64,000 nt of DNA, from positions 1,302,001 to 1,366,000 of the forward strand of contig CAWATZ010000013.1 of NCBI GenBank assembly GCA_963784995.1, in the 5' to 3' direction. The notes beneath the pieces were generated by a model. It ran no database searches, had not been told where the DNA came from, and worked only from the letters and a program-made list of their open reading frames with translations. Below, piece by piece: positions 53,747-61,400 of this stretch. Numbering within the stretch: position 1 is the stretch's first letter; the number at the start of each line of letters is the position of its first letter. The position numbers and the translations under genes were made by a program. This stretch comes from CAWATZ01 sp963784995. GTDB lineage: Bacteria; Planctomycetota; Planctomycetia; Gemmatales; Gemmataceae.

Positions 53747-55327
53747 TCACTTGATCCGCGGAAACAGCGGTTTGACCTTGTCCCCTTCCAGCTGCGCCTG
53801 CAGGACCAGGTCCTCCGGATGCGGCGGTCGCTGCCAGGCGTCCTGGAACCGCACCGTCTCCCACGGCTGCGGGAAGTTGAAACTGCGGTAGAACGTCTCG
53901 GCCGTCGCCGGCAGGAACGGCTTGAGGACGATGGCGATGATCCGCAGCTGCTCCGCCAGGGCGAACAGCACCTTCCCGGCCGCCTGCCGATCGCTCTTGA
54001 CCAGCTTCCACGGCTCCATCCGATCGACGTACTGGTTCGCCGGATAGACCAGCTGCAACCAGATCCGTTCCAGGGCCTGGTTGTACTGGCACGCCTCGAC
54101 GTGCCCCTGGATCTGCTGGATCAGCCCCTTCAGATCCACGGACGCATCAATCGGCTCCGGCGTCTGTCCCGCGGTTCCCTCCAGCCGGCCGGCGAAGTTC
54201 GCGGAAAGGATCTTCACCTGCCGGCTGAAGAGGTTGCCCAGTTTGTTTGCCAGGTCGTTGTTGAACGTATCACGGAACAGTACCCAGCTGAACTCGCCAT
54301 CCCCCGGGAAGGGACACTGCCGCAGGAAGTAATAGCGAAACGCCTCCGCGTTGAACTCGCGGATGATGTCCATCGGCTCGACCACGTTGCCAAGGGTCTT
54401 GCCGATCTTCTGGGCCTCCCCGGTCTCCTCGTTCTTGAGGTAAACGAAGCCATGCCCAAACACCATCTTCGGCGGCTCCAGTCCCGCCGCCAGGAGCATG
54501 GCCGGCCATGTTGCACAGTGGAAGCGGGTGATGTCCTTGCCGATGAAATGGATGCTGGCAGGCCACCACTTGCGGAACAGCTCCTCATCCGTGCCGTAGC
54601 CGATGCCGGTGACGTAGGTGAGCAAAGCGTCGAACCAGACGTAAATGGTGAACCGCTCGTCCCAGGGAACACGGATACCCCACGTCTCGCCGGTGCGCGT
54701 GATGTTCAGGTCCTGCAAACCCTCCTTCACCAGCGCCACGATCTCGTTCCGCCGGCTCTCCGGCTGGATGAACTCCGGATGCTCCTCGTACAGCTTCAGC
54801 AGTCGGTCGCGGAATTTGGACTGCTCGAAGTAGTAGCAATCCTCGCTGCGACGGATCAGCGACGTGTTCGGATGCAGCGGGCAGACCCCACCGGCCTCCT
54901 TGACTTCCTGTTCGGTCTTGAACGACTCGCAGCCGTTGCAGTACCAGCCCTCGAACTTGTCCTTGCGTACGTAGCCGTTGTCGTAGACCTTCTGGATGAA
55001 GGTGCGGGCGCAGTGGTGGTGCCGTTCCTCGCTGGTCTGGACAAACTCGTCGCAGGAAATCTCCAGGGCGTCCCAGACCTCGCGGAACTGCCGGGCCATG
55101 TCATTGCAATAGGCTTGCACGTCCTGGCCCAGCTCGGCGGCACGCTTGGCCACCTTGACGGTGTTCTCGTCGTTGCCCATCAGGAAGCGGACCTCGTACC
55201 CCTCCATCCGGCGATAGCGGGCCTGGACGTCGGCGCCGATCTTCTCGAAGGCGGTGCCAATGTGCGGCCGGCTATTGGGGTAGTCAATGGCGGTCGTCAG
55301 ATAAAAGCGGGATGATGGTGCCACCAC
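53747..55327 (-). CDS. metG: Methionyl-tRNA synthetase
   Basis: 526 residues, intact. AGGAGGA lies 8 bases before GTG 55327. Class I aminoacyl-tRNA synthetase charging tRNA-Met in the cytoplasm. The HIGH-type motif is 'PNSRPHIGT' (residues 17-25). The zinc knuckle is 'CNGC' near 127 with a later 'C-P-L-H'. 'FVYLKNEETGEAQKIGKTLGN' region holds the KMSKS-type loop, here K-I-G-K-T, and the anticodon-binding helices follow ('YQ-A-L' type segments near 440-480). There is no C-terminal tRNA-binding (EMAP-like) domain, which fits the length. It is divergent from rpsR. Confidence 0.95.
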   Translation of the reverse strand: MVAPSSRFYLTTAIDYPNSRPHIGTAFEKIGADVQARYRRMEGYEVRFLMGNDENTVKVAKRAAELGQDVQAYCNDMARQFREVWDALEISCDEFVQTSEERHHHCARTFIQKVYDNGYVRKDKFEGWYCNGCESFKTEQEVKEAGGVCPLHPNTSLIRRSEDCYYFEQSKFRDRLLKLYEEHPEFIQPESRRNEIVALVKEGLQDLNITRTGETWGIRVPWDERFTIYVWFDALLTYVTGIGYGTDEELFRKWWPASIHFIGKDITRFHCATWPAMLLAAGLEPPKMVFGHGFVYLKNEETGEAQKIGKTLGNVVEPMDIIREFNAEAFRYYFLRQCPFPGDGEFSWVLFRDTFNNDLANKLGNLFSRQVKILSANFAGRLEGTAGQTPEPIDASVDLKGLIQQIQGHVEACQYNQALERIWLQLVYPANQYVDRMEPWKLVKSDRQAAGKVLFALAEQLRIIAIVLKPFLPATAETFYRSFNFPQPWETVRFQDAWQRPPHPEDLVLQAQLEGDKVKPLFPRIK

Positions 55328-55429
55328 GGTCGAAGTCCTCCTCGTTCGGGCTTGCCACTCTGTTCTTCTTAGAAGGAGCAGGGCTGGCGGGCAGGGGTTC
55401 GGGGCGAGATGGAAGCCTCATGCCCGCGA

Positions 55430-55528
55430 CCCAGGACTCACGTCCTGGTCTATTGACTGTCGCCCCTTCGGGGCTAAAGACCAGCCCCGAAGGGGCGACA
55501 GTCAATAGACCAGGACGTGAGTCCTGGG
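55430..55528. repeat. Intergenic palindrome, diverged P1-like copy
   Basis: CCCAGGACTCACGTCCTGGT, then CTATTGACTGTCGCCCCTTC, with the inverse arm ending at 55528. The core GCCCCTTCGGGGC is the P1 core but the outer arms are different and still fully paired. It lies in the metG-rpsR intergenic space. Confidence 0.9.
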
Positions 55529-55635
55529 TGCTTGTTTTCCTTCCGTTGACGCGCCGAGACGCTTTCCCTACCATAACTGCTTCTTATTTTGGACGAACAG
55601 TCCAGCACCGCTACTCGGAGAGGAATTGACCGGCG

Positions 55636-55878
55636 ATGGTTCGGAAAAAGTTCGGTCGCGGCCGGAAAAATCGTTGTCGCTTTTGCACCAAGGAGGGCTG
55701 TCCCCGGCCCGCCTTCGTGGACTACAAGGACGTCATGACCCTCAAAAAGCTCTGCACCAGCCAGGGCAAGATGTTCAGCCGCAAGCGCAGCGGCAACTGT
55801 GCCGCCTTTCAGCGTGCGGTCAAGGATGCCGTCAAGCGGGCCCGCTTCATGGCCCTGCTGCCCTACGTCGGCGAGTAA
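55636..55878 (+). CDS. rpsR: 30S ribosomal protein bS18
   Basis: 80 residues, the usual length. It has the family sequence 'DYKDVMTLKKL' and the basic C-terminal half 'GKMFSRKRSGNCAAFQRAVK'. bS18 binds the 30S platform next to bS6. Cys at residues 14, 17 and 22 suggests a zinc-binding (C+) form. It begins ATG 55636 and is followed 7 bases after its stop by the reductase gene, so the two are probably cotranscribed. Confidence 0.95.
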   Translation: MVRKKFGRGRKNRCRFCTKEGCPRPAFVDYKDVMTLKKLCTSQGKMFSRKRSGNCAAFQRAVKDAVKRARFMALLPYVGE

Positions 55879-55884
55879 CCCAAG

Positions 55885-56853
55885 GTGAAGCCGCAGCCCG
55901 CTGCACCCCGACTGCTCATCACCGGAGCCAGCGGCCAGCTGGGTGCGTACCTGCTGCGGGAACTGCAAGCCGGACGGAGCGGAAGTCGCCAGACTTCCGG
56001 GGACAGCAGCGGAACTCTGGCGAGTTCCGCTACGACGGTCCTCGCCTGGAGCGGCTCCCGTCAGGGCGAGCTATTCGGCTTCCCGTTGCAGCCAATCGAT
56101 CTTGCCGACCCGACCCAGGTTCGCCAGCGTTTCCAGGAAGCCAGGCCGCAGGTGATCCTCCACACCGCCGCCCTGGCCCGGATTGCCGATTGCCAGCGCG
56201 ATCCCGACCGGGCCTTCGCCGTCAACGCCCGTGCCAGCGGTATCCTCGCCGAGGAAGCGGCCCGCTCCGGGGCCCGGCTGATCCACGTCTCCACCGACCT
56301 CGTTTTCGATGGCGCCAGCGCCCCCTACCGGGAGGACGCCAGCACTTGCCCGCTGTCGGTCTACGGCAAAACCAAGGCCGAGGCGGAGGACCTGGTCCTG
56401 GCGAGCCTCCCCCGTGAGGTGGGGGAGTTAGGACCGCTGGTGGTGCGCTTCAGCTTGCTGTACGGTCCCGCGCTCAACGGTCAGCCCTCGTTCTTCGAGC
56501 AGCAGACCGCCGCGCTGCGAGGCGGTCAGCCAGTGACCCTTTTCTCCGACGAATGGCGGACGCCGCTGTCGCTGCTCACGGCCGCCCGCGCTCTGCTGGT
56601 GCTGGCCCGGAGTCCGGTCACGGGTCTCCTTCACGTCGGCGGACCGGAACGCCTGAGCCGGCTGGAGATTGGCCAGCGCCTGGCCCGGTTCCTGAACTTA
56701 CCGCTCGATCGCATCGTGGCCGCCACGCGGCCGACCACGGGAGAGCCCCGGCCGCGCGACACCACGCTGGATTCGTCGCGGTGGCGGACTCTCTTTCCGG
56801 AACAGCCCTGGCCAAACCTGGAACAGGCCCTGACGGAGATGCACCCTTCGTAA
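55885..56853 (+). CDS. dTDP-4-dehydrorhamnose reductase-like SDR (RfbD/RmlD family)
   Basis: 322 residues, intact. NAD(P)-binding 'LLITGASGQLGAYL' is at residues 9-22. The active-site region has 'HVSTDLVFDG' (Ser/Thr) and 'SVYGKTKAEAE' (Tyr-x-x-x-Lys). 'VVRFSLLYGP' and 'LLHVGGPERLSRLEIG' are typical of the RmlD/NAD-epimerase group that makes dTDP-rhamnose or related sugars. An insert of about 20 residues after 'LRELQA' is encoded by a palindrome (55978-56031). A second small palindrome (56407-56429) encodes 'LPREVGEL'. The start lies 7 bases after rpsR. The stop abuts the convergent ArsR-type gene. Confidence 0.82.
   Translation: MKPQPAAPRLLITGASGQLGAYLLRELQAGRSGSRQTSGDSSGTLASSATTVLAWSGSRQGELFGFPLQPIDLADPTQVRQRFQEARPQVILHTAALARIADCQRDPDRAFAVNARASGILAEEAARSGARLIHVSTDLVFDGASAPYREDASTCPLSVYGKTKAEAEDLVLASLPREVGELGPLVVRFSLLYGPALNGQPSFFEQQTAALRGGQPVTLFSDEWRTPLSLLTAARALLVLARSPVTGLLHVGGPERLSRLEIGQRLARFLNLPLDRIVAATRPTTGEPRPRDTTLDSSRWRTLFPEQPWPNLEQALTEMHPS
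55978..56031. repeat. In-frame palindrome in the reductase gene
   Basis: AGCGGAAGTCGCCAGACTTC (from 55978) pairs with CGGAACTCTGGCGAGTTCCG (to 56030). The short hairpins GGAAGTC/GACTTCC and GGAACTC/GAGTTCC nest inside. It is read as 'SGSRQTSGDSSGTLASSATT' with no stop, between the first strand and second strand of the Rossmann fold. Confidence 0.85.
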
Positions 56854-57248
56854 TCAGGGGTGGTCAGCGTCGGCCTCACGCGGCTGGCACCCTTTGCCCG
56901 GAGGTCGCGAGGCGTTCTCCGGCTCGCTGAGCGGCAGGACGATCTGGCAGCAGCCGAGGTTGAGCGCTTCCCCGGGATCCCGGACGCGACGACCTCCTCC
57001 AGCACCCCCGGCCGCAGCGAATACCAGACGAACCGGCCCTTCTTCTTCCCCTCGATCAGCCGCGACTCCTTCAGGACGTGCAGGTGGTGGGACACGTTCA
57101 CCGCCGGGCTGGCGAGCAGGTCGGCGATGTCGGTCACGTTGCGCGGTCCGTCCGCCAGGAGCCGGACGATCTTGAGCCGGTCCGGGGCAGCCAGGGCCGC
57201 GAGCAGCTGGGCACACCGCTCGGGCTGCAGGGGGTCTTGTTTCCGCAT
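56854..57248 (-). CDS. ArsR-family winged-helix regulator, one frameshift
   Basis: About 131 residues joined. ATG 57248 begins 'MRKQDPLQPERCAQLLAALA', then the winged helix 'DRLKIVRLLADGPRNVTDIA' and recognition region 'AVNVSHHLHVLKESRLIEGK' with wing 'GRFVWYSLRPG'. Near 56972 a one-base loss moves the frame; the proper continuation 'EALNLGCCQIVLPL' is read in the next frame to TGA 56854. 'LNLGCC' at the end is common in planctomycete members and could bind a metal, but the metal sites of ArsR proper are not evident. It acts as a DNA-binding repressor. The target is not evident in the window. Confidence 0.78.
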
Positions 57249-57381
57249 GGTGGTGGACTCACGGGACAACGTGCGGGCTGCTGTCATTGTATTCTCCCGG
57301 CCGGTTGCGCACCAGACAGGCCGAACCGGTTGCCAAAGGGTAAGATGAGTCCCTGAAACCCAAGGAGCGAAAGGAAGACGC

Positions 57382-57897
57382 ATGGACATTGATCTGGGGA
57401 AAGGACACGTCGCAGTCATCGACGACGAAGACGCGGAACTGGTCATTGGCTTCAAGTGGTATCCGATGACGGTCGAGGGGAAGGTCTACGCGGCCGGCTG
57501 GAAACACCTGCCACCCGGGCGATTCTTCGTCCACCTGCACCGGCTCATCACAAATGCCCAGCCGGGTGAGATCATCGACCATGCCGACAGGAATCCCCTG
57601 AATTGCAGGAAGAGCAACCTGCGACGAGCGACGCGCCATCAAAACGTCTGGAACAAGAGCCCGAATCATGGCCTGGTACGAGGCAAGACCAGCCGCTTCA
57701 AGGGGGTCTTTGTTGACCGCAAGTACAAAAAGTTCGTGGCCCGCATCACCCACTACGGCAAGCGAATCCACATCGGATCTTTCCGAACCGAGATCGAGGC
57801 GGCGAGAGCTTACAACGCCAAGGCGAAAGAATTGTTCGGCGACTTTGCCTACCTGAATCCGCTGCCGGACGAGGAAGCCACCGTCGAGAAAGCCTGA
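57382..57897 (+). CDS. HNH endonuclease with AP2 DNA-binding domain
   Basis: 171 residues, intact, AAGGAAGA before ATG 57382. The N-terminal half matches free-standing homing-type HNH proteins: 'VHLHRLITNA', 'IIDHADRNPLNCRKSNLRRA' with the catalytic His and Asn, and 'TRHQNVWN'. The C-terminal AP2-type domain is 'SRFKGVFVDRKYKKFVARIT' followed by 'RIHIGSFRTEIEAARAYNAK'. Such proteins nick or cut DNA and may spread by copying into empty sites. There is no intron or intein around it here. It lies 26 bases before a tRNA gene on the other strand. Confidence 0.88.
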   Translation: MDIDLGKGHVAVIDDEDAELVIGFKWYPMTVEGKVYAAGWKHLPPGRFFVHLHRLITNAQPGEIIDHADRNPLNCRKSNLRRATRHQNVWNKSPNHGLVRGKTSRFKGVFVDRKYKKFVARITHYGKRIHIGSFRTEIEAARAYNAKAKELFGDFAYLNPLPDEEATVEKA

Positions 57898-57923
57898 AGG
57901 GCTGATTCGATTGGTCTGTTGAG

Positions 57924-57995
57924 AGCCGCCTCGGGGATTTGAACCCCGAACTTCAGCTTTACGAAAGCTGCGCTCTGCCGTTGAGCTAAGGCGGC
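57924..57995 (-). tRNA. tRNA-Thr (anticodon CGT)
   Basis: Read on the minus strand, the acceptor arm GCCGCCT pairs with AGGCGGC. The D arm has GCTCAACGGCAGAGC. The anticodon arm is CAGCT-TTCGTAA-AGCTG, giving CGT. The T arm is CGGGGTTCAAATCCCCG. 72 bases, no encoded CCA, no visible variable-arm extension. Confidence 0.96.
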
Positions 57996-58169
57996 AATTG
58001 AACAAGACTTACGGAGAGATGAGCAGTGCCGATCGTCGGTTTGGAAACTCTCCAGTGTTTGTAGTTGTAGCGAGGGCCCATGCCTTCTGTCAAGGGCACG
58101 CGGCTTGTTGCTGCTTCGGGGCCCGGTCGCTCCGTTGGGGCGGCGTGGTGAGGTCGAGCGGGGTTTCGG

Positions 58170-59591
58170 TCAGACCACCACCTCCCGCCCAGGGGCGTTC
58201 TTGTAGCGGAAGGATTCAACCTCGCTCCAGGTGTCACCCCACTGATTGTTGTTGTTGACGTCCTTCAGCGTGAAGACGCCATCGAAACCTCCCTGCTCGG
58301 CCCTGGCCAGCCACGGGCCGGGGACGTTGTTCTCCAGCGAGTACAGGCTGAACAAACTCGCCCGCAGCGGGGCGCCCGGCTGGTTGTTCCGCCGGACCAG
58401 CGTCTCGAACAGCTGAACCGGCGCCTCGTGGGCCGCGAACGGGTCCACCCCGAACCACGAGCTGGTGTCGTATTGCAGCAGGAACGCCTGCTTCGCGGTC
58501 CTGGCCAGCTCCGCCGAGCCGAACAGCCCGTCGCCGTAGAACGCCCAGCTGTTCTTGCTCACCGCCGCGAAGTTGACGGCGGCGTAGTTGTACTCGAGGG
58601 CCGCCGCCGCGGGGTCGAGGGCTACGATCGCCTGGGCCCCGCCCGGCATGTCGTGGGCCACCTCGTAGGCAACGTAGGTGCCCCAGCTGTGGCCGACCAG
58701 GTCGAGCTTGGCGGAGGTCACTCCCATCGACACCAGCGTGCTCTCGGTCCAGTGACCCACGAAGGGGACCCAGGCCGCCCCGTTCAGGGCCAGCGCGTCG
58801 GGGACCAGGAACTCGTGGTTGTCGGCCGCCCCCTCGGACCAGTCCAGGACCAGCACCTGGTCGCCGGCCTTGTAGCCGTCAATCGCGGCCGCCAGCGACT
58901 CGAAGCTGGCGGCGGAGTCGTCCCGGCCGTGAATCACCACCCAGGTCTGGATGCCGAACTGGATGCTCTGCGTCCTCTGCGGGTTGCCGTGGGCGTCGGG
59001 CGTGATCCGCTGCAGGAACACGTCGATGCTCGGCCGGTGCTCGCCTCCAAGGTTTGCAGTGATCACAGCCGTGATCTTGTTGCCCAGCACCACGATCGGA
59101 TCGCGGTCGAAGCCGTTGCCGACCTGGCCGAAACTCGCCGAGCCGATCTTCTCGAGGAGGTAAAAGCTGTCGCCGGTCCAGCCCGTGGGCAGCGAGCCGG
59201 GCAGCTTCAGGCCGACGCTGAGCGTCGGACCGAAGCTTTTCCCCGCGATGGAGGCCTCGGTCAGGGAGGTGGCGCCGTTGGCCAGGCTCAGCAGGACATC
59301 GCTTGAGCCGACGCTGTCCTGAGACAGATACCACTGGACCTGGAAGGTCCCCGAGGCGCTCGTCCCGGTGTTGTGGACCTGCGACTGCACCGTGATCGTC
59401 TGGCCGACCTGGGCTTCGGCCGGGGCCACGAGTTTGGCGCCCGAGAGGTCCACCGTGCCCACGACGGCGGGGACGCAGCGCTCCTCCAGGGCCTCCAGAC
59501 GGAGCGGCTGGCTCCTCGGCAGGGAACGGGCGCTCCGGTTCCGACGCGGGGAGGAGAACCACTTGTTCCAGACGGATTGCAGCAGGGACAT
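58170..59591 (-). CDS. Exported lipase-like protein with CARDB-type domain
   Basis: 473 residues. GAGGAGG lies 6 bases before ATG 59591, so this start is chosen over 59606. The N-terminus is basic and carries the planctomycete motif 'LRLEALEERCVPAV', shared in form with RHS1 ('LDRLEDR'). Residues about 45-140 resemble a CARDB/Ig-like domain ('VGQTITVQSQVHNTGTSASG'). The rest is an alpha/beta hydrolase of lipase type: 'TWVVIHGRDDSAASFESLAA', 'VLVLDWSEGA' and the nucleophile elbow 'VGHSWGTYVAYEVAH' near residue 300. The catalytic Asp/His are not assigned. Probably cell-surface or secreted. From 57996 to 58169 nothing else is seen. Confidence 0.82.
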   Translation of the reverse strand: MSLLQSVWNKWFSSPRRNRSARSLPRSQPLRLEALEERCVPAVVGTVDLSGAKLVAPAEAQVGQTITVQSQVHNTGTSASGTFQVQWYLSQDSVGSSDVLLSLANGATSLTEASIAGKSFGPTLSVGLKLPGSLPTGWTGDSFYLLEKIGSASFGQVGNGFDRDPIVVLGNKITAVITANLGGEHRPSIDVFLQRITPDAHGNPQRTQSIQFGIQTWVVIHGRDDSAASFESLAAAIDGYKAGDQVLVLDWSEGAADNHEFLVPDALALNGAAWVPFVGHWTESTLVSMGVTSAKLDLVGHSWGTYVAYEVAHDMPGGAQAIVALDPAAAALEYNYAAVNFAAVSKNSWAFYGDGLFGSAELARTAKQAFLLQYDTSSWFGVDPFAAHEAPVQLFETLVRRNNQPGAPLRASLFSLYSLENNVPGPWLARAEQGGFDGVFTLKDVNNNNQWGDTWSEVESFRYKNAPGREVVV

Positions 59592-59844
59592 GACGAACCT
59601 CCTCATGAGACCGATGCGAGGAGCCGGCTGCCGACTTCTGCCGGCCCCTCACCAGGGTAATTGCGTTTCGGACTGCCGAGCGGACAACTTTTTTCCAAGG
59701 CGAAGGGACCGCTGCTCCCTTCCCTCTCCAGGGAGCGATTTTCGGGCAGTCTCCAAAGAATTGCTCTGAGAAGTTCCGCGACGCCCCAAATGGTGTGGAT
59801 TCATTGACGTGGGAGGTGGAGGCGGTGGGCAAGACCCCGAGCGG
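59592..59844. other. Intergenic region upstream of the lipase-like gene
   Basis: About 250 bases without a supported gene. It should contain the lipase promoter on the minus strand, but no hexamers stand out. Confidence 0.4.
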
Positions 59845-59975
59845 TCACCGCCTCCCGGTCGCCAGTTCGTTCAAGTACCATTCCAGATTCACGTACCCAT
59901 CCTGCTTGCGATAGGCCGAGCCATCGCTCGGGTCCTTCGGGTCCAGCCCATGATCGGCTTCCCTGTGAGAATCGG
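59845..59975 (-). pseudogene. C-terminal remnant of a pectate-lyase-type exported protein
   Basis: The frame ends 'HGLDPKDPSDGSAYRKQDGY' and 'VNLEWYLNELATG' with TGA at 59845. This is the calcium-dockerin-like tail ('D-x-D-G-x-P-D-x-W-E-x-x-H-G-L-D-P' and 'DGYxNxExYLN') usual at the end of planctomycete pectate lyases. No body of such an enzyme precedes it; the acetylesterase stop lies only about 35 bases upstream of it. It is a leftover of deletion or fusion. Confidence 0.6.
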
Positions 59976-60010
59976 GAACCGAATCGAATGGTCGTGTCTC
60001 GGCGCATCCA

Positions 60011-61375
60011 TCATTTTCCTGCGTCCTTGGTGAAGAAGTTGACGAAGTCGTCGCTGCGAAACGGCGACGCCGGCAGCCCCTGGCGATTGTACAGGTTGCA
60101 CTCCGGATTGCGCTCCCAGGCGTAGCGAACCGCAATCGGCATTCCTACCTTGGCGCAGCTCACCACGACCTTGTCGCCTTCGATCCGCGCATCGGCCCGG
60201 TGGAATTTCTTGTCGGCGCCGCACAGCAGGAACCCCGTCAGCCTGTCACCCTGGGCCGTCAGCCCACCGCCGACGTGCCTGAACGAGACGATCGCCTTGC
60301 CCTCCTCGAACTTCGCCGATTGGTAGATCGGGCCGGAGTAAACAATCTTCTCCCCGTAAACAGCTCCGCGAGCTGCCAGGGCCAGACGTTCGCCGACCGG
60401 CTTCTTGTTGGGGTAATGCACGTCCTTGGCGATGCCAAGATCGATCGTCACCACCAGTGCGGTATGCGGCGTCGCCTGCACCGCCTTGAGCTGGGCTTCG
60501 CGCAGGGCGCAGTCCTTGCCTTCCCAGGGTTCCGCCTTGCGCTCCTGGTAGTTGGCCAGCTGGACGACCAGGAACGGCAGGTCGGGCTGGCCCCAGTGCT
60601 TGCGCCAGTCCGCGATCAGCGCCGGCAGCAGCCGGCGATAGGTCACCGGGTAGTCCCGATTCCCCTCTCCCTGATACCACAGCACGCCGCGAACCCCATA
60701 CGGAATCACCGGCTCGATGAGCGGCTTCCACTGGGTGCTGGTCTTGCTGGTGTGCGGCCGGACCAGCTCGGCCAGTTCCGGGTCGGCCTTGAAGGCGTCC
60801 GGGCTCATGAAGTTCTGGGCCAGCTCGCCGCTGACGGAGTTGTCCACGATGCCCACGGGGACCTTGCGCGCCTGGTGCAGGGCGACGGCAAAGTAAAATG
60901 CGACGGCGGAGAACGTAGGAGCGCTCTTCGGATTGCACGTTTGCCAGCGGCCGCCGACCCGCAGGAAGCGAATCTCGGGAACGTTCGCCCTGGTGGCATC
61001 CTCCTTGCCGTTGGTTGCATTGGACAGCGGGAAACGCATGTTGGATTGCCCTCCCGCAATCCAGACTTCGCCGACGAGCATGTCTTTCAGGAGGACCGTG
61101 TTGCCGCCGGCGATCTTCATCTCGAAGGGACCGCCGGCCTTGAGCGGGTCGAGCCGAACGAGCCATTTGCCATCCCTGTCCGCGCGGGCGGTCTTCTTCT
61201 GGGACTGAAACTCGACCGCAACCTCCTCTCCGGGCGCCGCTGTGCCGAACACCGGAACGGCACGATCGGCTTGCAGGACCGCGTGATCGGAGAAGATCGG
61301 CGGCAGGGTCACGTCAGCCCGCGCCTGGGTTCCCATTAGGCACACGACAACGGCCAGCAGCGAACGAAGTCTCAT
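60011..61375 (-). CDS. Sialate O-acetylesterase family protein (SGNH/SASA), exported
   Basis: 454 residues, intact. GGAGG lies 6 bases before ATG 61375, preferred to 61381. The signal peptide is 'MRLRSLLAVVVCLMGTQARA' with cleavage likely after A20. An N-terminal beta domain precedes the hydrolase: nucleophile block 'IAGGQSNM' (GGQSNM at 108-113), 'VLWYQGEGN' and 'VVQLANYQER'. The C-terminal 'DVHYPNKKPVGERLALAA' carries the catalytic Asp-x-x-His. The family removes O-acetyl groups from sialic acids or plant polysaccharides. Acts in the periplasm or outside. The polysaccharide-lyase tail just downstream suggests a former polysaccharide-degrading cluster. Confidence 0.88.
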   Translation of the reverse strand: MRLRSLLAVVVCLMGTQARADVTLPPIFSDHAVLQADRAVPVFGTAAPGEEVAVEFQSQKKTARADRDGKWLVRLDPLKAGGPFEMKIAGGNTVLLKDMLVGEVWIAGGQSNMRFPLSNATNGKEDATRANVPEIRFLRVGGRWQTCNPKSAPTFSAVAFYFAVALHQARKVPVGIVDNSVSGELAQNFMSPDAFKADPELAELVRPHTSKTSTQWKPLIEPVIPYGVRGVLWYQGEGNRDYPVTYRRLLPALIADWRKHWGQPDLPFLVVQLANYQERKAEPWEGKDCALREAQLKAVQATPHTALVVTIDLGIAKDVHYPNKKPVGERLALAARGAVYGEKIVYSGPIYQSAKFEEGKAIVSFRHVGGGLTAQGDRLTGFLLCGADKKFHRADARIEGDKVVVSCAKVGMPIAVRYAWERNPECNLYNRQGLPASPFRSDDFVNFFTKDAGK

Positions 61376-61400
61376 GGACATCCTCCAGGTGTTCTTTGCA

